From J051 sp040289295 (GTDB lineage Bacteria; Armatimonadota; Fimbriimonadia; Fimbriimonadales; ATM1), in NCBI GenBank assembly GCA_040289295.1, contig PSLA01000003.1:47952-111951 (forward strand): DNA of 64,000 bases. The letters are read 5' to 3'. The notes under the pieces were generated by a model. That model searched no databases, was not told the DNA's origin, and saw only the letters and a list, made by a program, of their open reading frames with translations. Below, in pieces: positions 58,173 to 64,000 of this stretch (the stretch's first letter is position 1; every line of letters begins with the position of its first letter). The position numbers were made by a program, and so were the translations under genes.

Positions 58173-59135
58173 ATGTACAACCTATTTCAATCGGAAGCCG
58201 TGGCTGAGATCGCCCTCGTCGAGGTTGGTCAATCGCCGCGCCACCTCTTACGTTCCGCAGACCTGACGTCGAAAGAGGTCCGCACCATCTTGGATCTCTC
58301 CCATGCGCTCAAGGCGCAGCGTGAGTTCAGCCTTCCCATCCAGCCGATGGAGAACCGCACGCTTGCCATGATCTTCGAGAAGCAATCTCTTCGCACGCGC
58401 TTCACGTTCGAGACAGCGATGCGCGAACTGGGCGGCCATGCAATCTATCTCACCAAACAAGACATTGACATGGGCAAGCGCGAGCCGGTGTATGACGTGG
58501 CGAAGAACGTATCTCAATGGGCCTCGCTGATCGTCGCAAGGCTAAACAGTCACGCGACGCTGCTTGAACTTGCGGAGCACTCCGACGTCCCGGTGATCAA
58601 CGCGCTCACCGACCAAGAGCATCCCTGCCAAGCGCTCGCCGACCTGATGACCATTGAAGAGACCTTCGCAAAGCAGACGGTGAAGATCGCATACGTGGGT
58701 GACGGCAACAACGTGGCGAACAGCCTTGCGGTCACCGCTGCGTTGCTCGGGCATGAGGTCGTTATCTGCTCTCCTCCGGGTTACGAGTGTCAAGACTCGG
58801 TCTACTCGTTCTCCAATGTAGAGCACTGCTACAATCCATCCGAAGCCGTCAAGGGGGCGCACGTGGTGTATACCGACGTCTGGGTGAGCATGGGTCAAGA
58901 AGCCGAGGAGGAGGAGCGCACCAAGCGCTTCGAGAAGTATCAGGTCAACGAGGCGCTTATGGAGCAAGCAAGCCACGACGCCATCTTTCTCCACTGCCTT
59001 CCTGCGCGCCGCGGACTCGAAGTTACCGATGGCGTCATTGACGGCAAATGGTCCAAGGTATTTGACCAGGCGAACAACCGGCTGCACACCCAAAAGGCGA
59101 TGATGAAGATGCTGCTGGAGGGAGCGCTGGCTTGA
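58173..59135 (+). CDS. argF: Ornithine carbamoyltransferase
   Basis: 320 residues. Makes citrulline from ornithine and carbamoyl phosphate. The carbamoyl-phosphate site EKQSLRTRFTFE (69-80), DQEHPCQALADLMTI, the ornithine-loop signature DVWVSMGQE and HCLPARRG (catalytic Cys) identify OTC rather than aspartate or acetylornithine transcarbamylases. An N-terminal extension of about 20 residues precedes the core. Good Shine-Dalgarno GAAGGAG at 58161-58167. Its stop overlaps the TTG start of argG. Confidence 0.96.
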   Translation: MYNLFQSEAVAEIALVEVGQSPRHLLRSADLTSKEVRTILDLSHALKAQREFSLPIQPMENRTLAMIFEKQSLRTRFTFETAMRELGGHAIYLTKQDIDMGKREPVYDVAKNVSQWASLIVARLNSHATLLELAEHSDVPVINALTDQEHPCQALADLMTIEETFAKQTVKIAYVGDGNNVANSLAVTAALLGHEVVICSPPGYECQDSVYSFSNVEHCYNPSEAVKGAHVVYTDVWVSMGQEAEEEERTKRFEKYQVNEALMEQASHDAIFLHCLPARRGLEVTDGVIDGKWSKVFDQANNRLHTQKAMMKMLLEGALA

Positions 59136-60328
59136 AGCGTGCGCTCGTTATCTACAGTGGCGGACTGGACACCACCGTCTCTATTCCTTTGCTGGGCGAG
59201 GAGGGCTTCGACGAGGTCTATACGGTTACGGTGGACGTCGGACAGCCCGAGGAGGACATCCGCCGAGCAGAGGAGCGAGCCAAGGCACTTGGTACCTGTC
59301 ACACGACGGTGGACGCCAAGGAGACCTTCGCAAGCGAGTACTGCGCTCCTGCCATCCAATTCAATGCGGACTACTTTGGCTATCCCCTTTCGACGGCGAT
59401 AGCTCGCCCGCTCATCGCTCGCTGCGCTGCCGACGTTGCGAAAGAAATCGGCAAACTGGACGCTGTCGTCCATGGTTGTACGGGCAAGGGCAACGACCAG
59501 TTCCGAATCGAGTTCGGCTTGCGCTTGCACCTCCCAGACGTTCCGATTCGCGCACCAATTCGTGAGAAGAACTGGACTCGAAGCGCAGAAATCGAGTACG
59601 CCCAGAGGGTCGGCGTACCCATCGCACAGTCGAAGGATAAGATCTGCAGCATTGATGAGAATCTCTGGGGGCGGAGCATCGAAGGTGGCAGACTCGAGGA
59701 CCCGAACTACTCCCCGCCGGAGGAGATTTTCGAGTGGACGGTGTCTCCAACGGACGCGCCGGATGCGCCAGAGCAGGTTGTGCTCTCCTTCGAGGGTGGA
59801 GTGCCCGTCGCACTTAATGGCGGCAGGATGAACCCACTAAGGCTTATCCGGACAATGCACGAGCTCGCCGGAAGGAACGGAATCGGCCGCATTGATATGA
59901 TGGAAGATCGCATGATCGGGCTGAAGGTGCGAGAGAACTACGAGTGTCCTGCTGCAGTTGTGCTGATTCAGGCGCACCGGGCGTTGGAGGCGCTTGTCAC
60001 CGCGCCACACGAGCGGCGTTTCAAGGCGCTCGTGGATGCCGAATGGGCAGACCTCGTGTACAAGGGTCTATGGGGCGACCCGCTCTTCGACGACCTCATG
60101 GCGTTCAACGCACCGCTGCAGAGTAGGGTAACGGGCGAGGTCTCTTTGACGCTGTACAAGGGCGCGATCACGGTTACAGGTCGCACCAGCCCGTGGGCGT
60201 TGTACAACGAGGCGGACGCGAGCTTCGACGACGATGCGTTCGATCAAAGCGAGATGGCGGGCATGGTGCGGACTCACGGCATGGCGAGCCTGCTGTATCA
60301 ACGCCTGAAAGATCGTCTGCAGAGCTAA
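59132..60328 (+). CDS. argG: Argininosuccinate synthase
   Basis: 398 residues. Joins citrulline and aspartate with ATP. PP-loop YSGGLDTTVSIPLL at the N-terminus; VDVGQPEED, HGCTGKGNDQFRIE, RAPIREKNWTR, DENLWGRSIEGG and FEGGVPVALNGG are all present. TTG 59132 is the only start that retains the PP-loop, and it overlaps the argF stop by 4 bp, so argF and argG are co-translated under the same leader. argH is not in the window. Confidence 0.96.
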   Translation: MKRALVIYSGGLDTTVSIPLLGEEGFDEVYTVTVDVGQPEEDIRRAEERAKALGTCHTTVDAKETFASEYCAPAIQFNADYFGYPLSTAIARPLIARCAADVAKEIGKLDAVVHGCTGKGNDQFRIEFGLRLHLPDVPIRAPIREKNWTRSAEIEYAQRVGVPIAQSKDKICSIDENLWGRSIEGGRLEDPNYSPPEEIFEWTVSPTDAPDAPEQVVLSFEGGVPVALNGGRMNPLRLIRTMHELAGRNGIGRIDMMEDRMIGLKVRENYECPAAVVLIQAHRALEALVTAPHERRFKALVDAEWADLVYKGLWGDPLFDDLMAFNAPLQSRVTGEVSLTLYKGAITVTGRTSPWALYNEADASFDDDAFDQSEMAGMVRTHGMASLLYQRLKDRLQS

Positions 60329-61077
60329 CGCTCAGCGCCGCCGAGGAGGTGCGCCACGGTCGGAAGCGTCGCGACGCCTTCTGGTGCGCCCTCGGTTACG
60401 CCGGTAAGCACGAGAACTGAGTCGCAGCACGCCCGCCTGGCGCACTCGATGTCCGTATCGAGACGATCTCCGATGAGCAGCGCCTCTGACGGATCGGCGC
60501 CCACCTCGTCGAGGATCATGTGCACCATGGTTGGTTCGGGCTTACCTATCACGATCTCGGGCTCCTGCTCGGCTGCCGCAGCGACAGCGGCAACCACCAT
60601 GCCGGCGCCGGGGCGCACCCGCCTCTCCACGGGGTACGTGGCGTCGCGGTTCGTTGCCAGAAACCTTGCGCCTGAGCGAATCCTCCACTGAGCCTCGTCA
60701 ATCTGATCGTACGTGAGGTTCCGCTGCAAGCCGACCACGACCCAATCCGCATCTCCATGAGCAACGACCTTTACGCCGGCTTCGTGCAACTCTTCGAACA
60801 GCCCCGGCTCGCCGAGCACCCACGCGGTAGAGCTGCGCAAGAACCGCGCGGTGGCAACGGCGGAGGTAAAAACTTCCTCCGCCTGCGCGGCAAAGCCCAT
60901 CTCTCGGAGGATGCGGGCGTTGTGCTCGCGCGTCTTGGTGGAGTTGTTGGTTAAGAAGCGAACGACAGCGCCTCGACTTCTCAACCGGTCGAGCGTCTCA
61001 CGCGCACCGGGCACCGGCGTGTCTCCGCGGAAGAGCACGCCGTCCATGTCGAAGATGTAAAGGCCGTACTCTTTCAC
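60325..61077 (-). CDS. HAD-IIA family phosphatase (NagD-like)
   Basis: 250 residues. Motif I YIFDMDGVLFRGD (nucleophile D10 and D12), FLTNNSTKTREHNARIL (motif II), a C2B-type cap, and GKPEPTMVHMIL with IGDRLDTDIECARRA (motifs III and IV). Likely a phosphoglycolate or nucleotide phosphatase that removes damaged metabolites. Last in a minus-strand operon with menG and the polyprenyl synthase (4-bp overlap); tail overlap of 4 bp with argG. Confidence 0.9.
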   Translation of the reverse strand: MKEYGLYIFDMDGVLFRGDTPVPGARETLDRLRSRGAVVRFLTNNSTKTREHNARILREMGFAAQAEEVFTSAVATARFLRSSTAWVLGEPGLFEELHEAGVKVVAHGDADWVVVGLQRNLTYDQIDEAQWRIRSGARFLATNRDATYPVERRVRPGAGMVVAAVAAAAEQEPEIVIGKPEPTMVHMILDEVGADPSEALLIGDRLDTDIECARRACCDSVLVLTGVTEGAPEGVATLPTVAHLLGGAER

Positions 61078-62087
61078 GATTTGCGCGCCAAGATGAGTTC
61101 GGTTACCTCTTCAAGGAACTGCCTGGCTCCGTTCTCGGGAAGGGCGCGGAGCGCAGAGACAGCGTCGGTAACGTGCGCTCGCGCGGCTCGTTCCGCCTCG
61201 TCCAGAACACCTGCGGAGCGCATCAGGCGGACAACGGTAGAGATGGCGTCGCATTCGTAGCGTGCGCCGCCGAAGAGGCGTGCAAGGTTTTCGCGCTGGT
61301 CTTGATTCGAGCGCTCGCGCAGGAGGATTAGTGGCAGCGTCGCGCAGCCCTCGATGAAGTCGGTGCCTTGCGGTTTGCCCGTAGCCGCAGGGTTCCCCGC
61401 GTAGTCGAGAACGTCGTCAATGATTTGGAATGCCATGCCGACATGAAGGCCATAGGTTGCGAGCGCGCGTCGCTCCGCTTCGCTTGCGCCTGCAAGGATT
61501 GCGCCCGTTTCGCAGCACGCAGCCATGAATTCCGCTGTCTTCAGGCGCAGGATATCGAAGTGCTCGCTCTTCGCGAGGTCAAAGTCGCCGCGCGTCTCGA
61601 TCTCTCGCACCTCGCCCTCCGCCATCGCAACGACGGCGCCGCTGATTGCGCGGATGACCTCGACGCTACCGGTTCGCGCAAGCAAGTCCATCGCCTTGGC
61701 GAGCATCACGTCGCCGCTCAGCACCGAAGCTGACTTGCCAAAGAGAGCGAAGGCGGTAGGTAGACCTCGTCTTGTTGCCGCCTCATCCACGACGTCGTCG
61801 TGAATCAGCGTTGCCATATGAATCAGCTCAGTTGCGGCAGCGGCTTGGTAAACGGATAGGTCGAGTTTGTCTCGACCACACGCCCGCGCCGAAAGCACGA
61901 GCAGCATCGGACGCAGTCGCTTGCCGCCGGCCGACACGAGGTCGGTGCCAACTCGCTCTACGATCCGGCAGTCGCAGAGCACGACGGTGCGCAGGATCTC
62001 CTCTACGGCGATCCCGTCGGCGGCGATACGTTCTCCGAGGCGGGAGTCCATCAGTTTTGCGGCAACACCGGCGTACGGGTGTGTCAT
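61074..62087 (-). CDS. Polyprenyl diphosphate synthase (menaquinone side chain)
   Basis: 337 residues, trans-isoprenyl synthase. GGKRLRPMLLVLSARA, the first aspartate-rich motif LIHDDVVDEA preceded by ATELIHMAT, RRGLPTAFALFGKSASVLSGDVMLAKA and the second motif FQIIDDVLDYAG. Two residues before the first DDxxD are small/hydrophobic, consistent with long chains (C35-C50). Coupled to menG by a 4-bp overlap, so it probably makes the menaquinone tail. Confidence 0.93.
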   Translation of the reverse strand: MTHPYAGVAAKLMDSRLGERIAADGIAVEEILRTVVLCDCRIVERVGTDLVSAGGKRLRPMLLVLSARACGRDKLDLSVYQAAAATELIHMATLIHDDVVDEAATRRGLPTAFALFGKSASVLSGDVMLAKAMDLLARTGSVEVIRAISGAVVAMAEGEVREIETRGDFDLAKSEHFDILRLKTAEFMAACCETGAILAGASEAERRALATYGLHVGMAFQIIDDVLDYAGNPAATGKPQGTDFIEGCATLPLILLRERSNQDQRENLARLFGGARYECDAISTVVRLMRSAGVLDEAERAARAHVTDAVSALRALPENGARQFLEEVTELILARKS

Positions 62088-62803
62088 CGCTCGACCCTCA
62101 CGATCGCGATGTTGCCCAGGAACAAGCGCCGCACAACCGGTTTCCGAAAACCGTACCGCTCCATCCGCGCGGCGAGCACTTCCGGTGAATCGAACTGCTC
62201 GGTTGAGCGCGACAGGTACGTGTACTCTTGGCGCTTGCCGACGAGCGTGCCAAGGGTCGGAATCAGCGCGCGGTGGACGAGCAGGGCGAACGCTCGTGGG
62301 ATGGTGGCAGTGGGCAGCGCCATGTCAACGCTAATCAGTTGCCCGCCAGGCTTGAGAACGCGGTAAGCCTCCGAGAGGCATGTGTCGAGGTCGGGCACGT
62401 TGCGCAAACCCCAACCGACTGTGACGGCGTCGAAAGATCCGTCGGCGAACGGAATCGCGCAGGCGTCGCCAAGGGCGGGCGTCATCCGGGCGCCTTTCTC
62501 ACGTGCCCGCCTCAGCATCGCCTCGGCGAAGTCAAGCCCAACGACGGCGCCGTTTGCTCCGACCGCGTCGCGAAGCGGGAAGGCGAAGTCCCCTGTTCCG
62601 CAGCACAGATCGAGTACGCGCGCTCCCGGCCTCAGGTCGAGGAGGGCGACCGCCGCGCCCCGCCATCGATGGTGGAGCTTCAGGCTCATCACCGAGTTCA
62701 TAAGGTCGTAGGTGGGGGTGATGGAGGCAAAGATCGAATACACGCGCTCTCGCTTCGCGTTACCTGAGAGTTCCCAAGGTTGCTGGCTGGCGGCTCGACT
62801 CAT
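62084..62803 (-). CDS. menG: Demethylmenaquinone methyltransferase
   Basis: 239 residues, UbiE/MenG family. RVYSIFASITPTYDLMNSVMSLKLHHRWR, SAM site VLDLCCGTGDFAFPL, GLDFAEAML, VGWGLRNVPDL and VLKPGGQLISVD are the family signatures. It methylates the ring in the last step of menaquinone synthesis. ATG 62803 excludes a 57-codon low-complexity extension. TATCTT lies 10 nt upstream. Confidence 0.95.
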   Translation of the reverse strand: MSRAASQQPWELSGNAKRERVYSIFASITPTYDLMNSVMSLKLHHRWRGAAVALLDLRPGARVLDLCCGTGDFAFPLRDAVGANGAVVGLDFAEAMLRRAREKGARMTPALGDACAIPFADGSFDAVTVGWGLRNVPDLDTCLSEAYRVLKPGGQLISVDMALPTATIPRAFALLVHRALIPTLGTLVGKRQEYTYLSRSTEQFDSPEVLAARMERYGFRKPVVRRLFLGNIAIVRVER

Positions 62804-62813
62804 CTTCTGCCTA

Positions 62814-62819
62814 AAGATA
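62814..62819 (-). promoter_or_regulatory. Putative -10 box TATCTT, 10 nt before menG ATG
   Basis: Overlaps the edge of the small hairpin ACCCCTTGAGGGGT. Leaderless-type spacing. Confidence 0.3.
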
Positions 62820-62996
62820 CCCCTTGAGGGGTCAGTTGGTTCAGAAAAAACTGAAACGTCGCGCGGCCATCCGGGGCGTGGGTGGCGAAGCAGGAGGGGC
62901 AGGCGGCTTGCGGGTGATCTTTTCGCGCCGCCGAGCGTACTTCCTGTTTGAGTGGTCAAAACCATAAACCACATCCGAAGGAGGATTAGAAACGCG

Positions 62997-63647
62997 ATGA
63001 AACGAACCCTGTTCGTGATGTTTGTTGTGAGTCTGTTGGTCGTGTCGGCGGCTGCCCAGCGTGGCGGCGGTGGTCAGGGCCCAGGCGGGCGTCAAGGGTT
63101 TGGTATGATGGCCGGCCCACGCCTGTTGCTGATCCCGCAGGTTCAAGCCGAGCTGAAGATGACTGAAGAGCAGGTCGCCAAGGTGCGCGAGGCTCTGGGC
63201 GGCCCCGGCCGACCCGGCGGCCGGGGCGGAGCCGGCGGCTTGGGTGGTGGCGACCCGCAGCAGCGGGAGCAGATGCGCCTGATGCGCCTCGAGCAAGAGA
63301 AGAGGATCAAGGAGATCCTGAGCGCCGAGCAGTACAAGCGGTACCAGGAGATCAGCCTCCAGCAGGAAGGTCCTGCCGCTTTCGCCCGCAAGGAAGTGGC
63401 CGACAAGTTGGGCCTTTCCGACTCACAACGCTTCAAGATCAACGCCATCCTTGAGGAGCAGCGCGCAACCATGCGCGACATGTTCCAGGGTGGCGGTGGC
63501 GGCGGCGACCGCCAAGCGATGATGGAGACGATGCAGAAGCTTCGCGAGGAAACGAACGCCAAGCTCCTCGCCGTCCTGACAACCGAACAGAAAAAGATCT
63601 GGGAAGGTATGCTCGGCAAGCCGTTCCAGTTCGAGCGTCGGCGCTAA
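62997..63647 (+). CDS. Secreted Spy/LTXXQ-like protein
   Basis: 216 residues. Signal peptide MKRTLFVMFVVSLLVVSAAAQ, two Gly-rich stretches and a helical body with two LTxxQ-like turns (LKMTEEQVAKVREAL; LGLSDSQRFKINAIL; LTTEQKKIWEGML). This is the Spy/CpxP-like pattern of small envelope stress chaperones. ATG 62997 is chosen for the strong GAAGGAGGA upstream and the signal peptide. The 193-bp gap to menG shows a small hairpin but no clear promoter. Confidence 0.78.
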   Translation: MKRTLFVMFVVSLLVVSAAAQRGGGGQGPGGRQGFGMMAGPRLLLIPQVQAELKMTEEQVAKVREALGGPGRPGGRGGAGGLGGGDPQQREQMRLMRLEQEKRIKEILSAEQYKRYQEISLQQEGPAAFARKEVADKLGLSDSQRFKINAILEEQRATMRDMFQGGGGGGDRQAMMETMQKLREETNAKLLAVLTTEQKKIWEGMLGKPFQFERRR

Positions 63648-63670
63648 GCTTCGCTCCACGCCTGATGGTT

Positions 63671-63703
63671 GCGCCCCGACGGTTCGCGCCGGGGCGTACT
63701 GTT
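63671..63703 (+). terminator. Putative terminator of the LTXXQ-like gene
   Basis: CGCCCCG / CGGGGCG stem (about 63672-63678 and 63689-63695) with an 11-nt loop, followed by TACTGTTTCC. Immediately before a family A repeat, which could also form a hairpin. Confidence 0.4.
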
Positions 63704-63707
63704 TCCG

Positions 63708-63735
63708 CCCCCTCTCCCAGGGGGAGAGGAAGAGG
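63708..63735 (+). repeat. Palindromic dispersed repeat, family A copy 4
   Basis: CCCCCTCTCCCAGGGGGAGA then GG; 8-bp stem CCTCTCCC / GGGAGAGG. Intergenic, shorter than copies 2 and 3 (the CCCTCACCCCCAG arm is missing). Confidence 0.75.
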
Positions 63736-63825
63736 CTGGATAACCAAGTTGCGGCGGGTAGAATCGGTCGGGCGCAACCAGCCAGATCGCGTTCCACAGG
63801 AATAGTGCGCAGCAAACAGGTCAGC

Positions 63826-64000
63826 ATGAACCATATCAAGTAGGCGCATTCTCTGTTTACCGCCGTCGTGTTGCTGGCGCTTCTGAGCGTCCAGTCTGGC
63901 TGCGGCGTCGGCGACCCCGCCGCCGGCACCGGGGCCACCGCCGGCCCCGGCGGCGCGATGGAGGTCGTCGAAGGTGAGGAGTTGGAAGTTGGCTCCGGCC
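63826..64000 (+). pseudogene. Start of a lipoprotein gene interrupted by an amber codon (3' end outside window)
   Basis: ATG 63826 reads MNHIK, then TAG at 63841-63843, then an open frame AHSLFTAVVLLALLSVQSGC, GVGDPAAGTGATAGPGGAME to the window end. The part after the stop is an ideal lipoprotein signal (hydrophobic core, lipobox SVQSGC) followed by the usual Gly/Ala/Pro linker. If TAG were CAG the leader would be complete, so a C-to-T change or a base-call error is likely. No other good start restores a positive n-region. Confidence 0.5.

Noticed and set aside
1..64000. CRISPR arrays, rRNA or tRNA genes, prophage
   Set aside because: No regularly spaced repeats, no T-arm or rRNA motifs, and no phage structural genes were seen on either strand.

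Overview
The window is a GC-rich, tightly packed bacterial chromosome segment in which most genes abut or overlap by 1-14 bp. A Kdo transferase and a pilus secretin imply an outer membrane. The alternative complex III/caa3 oxidase cluster, a complete type IV pilus operon, three tandem PilT ATPases and frequent promoter-to-start distances of only 6-12 nt would fit an aerobic didermic lineage such as Armatimonadota (Fimbriimonadia-like). That placement is an inference from gene content only; no marker phylogeny was possible.

Layout. 2-1509: end of a complex I operon (nuoD, nuoE). 1510-3175: foreign-looking block with an IS481-like transposase remnant and a secreted repeat protein. 3138-10519: lipoprotein hydrolase, RtcB RNA ligase, RNase E/G, a secreted unknown, aat, an FAD reductase. 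10707-23633: waaA followed by a co-directional type IV pilus operon (three pilin-like proteins, an HD-GYP protein, pilMNOPQ, pilB, pilC, a GspG-like pilin). 23719-31174: gapA, an ABC exporter pair, a J-like protein, a methyltransferase-phosphotransferase fusion, a cyclophilin lipoprotein, an MFS exporter. 31188-36136 (minus strand): purS-purQ-unknown-pilT-pilT-pilT. 36265-39893: def-fmt, a hydrolase, a GT-C membrane protein. 39939-42599: ctaB, a COX3-like gene, SCO1, DUF420. 42719-55259: alternative complex III (actA-F plus a small SYGWVD protein), SCO1 and caa3 oxidase (coxBACD) as one 12.5-kb unit. 55230-57613 (minus): hutG, hutH. 57923-60328: argF-argG behind a structured leader. 60325-62803 (minus): menG, polyprenyl synthase, HAD phosphatase. 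62997-64000: an LTXXQ-like protein and the start of a broken lipoprotein gene.

How they work together. Respiration dominates: complex I reduces menaquinone (menG and the polyprenyl synthase supply the quinone), alternative complex III oxidises it, and the caa3 oxidase, with CtaB and two SCO1 proteins for heme and copper assembly, reduces oxygen. The pilus operon and the separate pilT trio give extension and retraction motors. hut and arg genes handle histidine breakdown and arginine synthesis.

Most interesting: (1) a previously unannotated 31-codon open frame lies between a consensus promoter and argF. Six of its last eight codons are Arg, and that Arg run can pair with the argF Shine-Dalgarno sequence, which suggests arginine-responsive translational attenuation. 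(2) A 57-bp, 93% identical copy of part of pilC sits in the purS/def promoter region, upstream of the operon that carries the pilT genes. (3) About fifteen transcription units show a -10 hexamer 6-12 nt before the start codon, i.e. apparently leaderless mRNAs. (4) An 11-bp perfect inverted repeat brackets the promoter of the alternative complex III operon. (5) A dispersed palindromic repeat has been inserted in frame into nuoE and twice into the small complex III protein. No tRNA, rRNA or CRISPR array was found.
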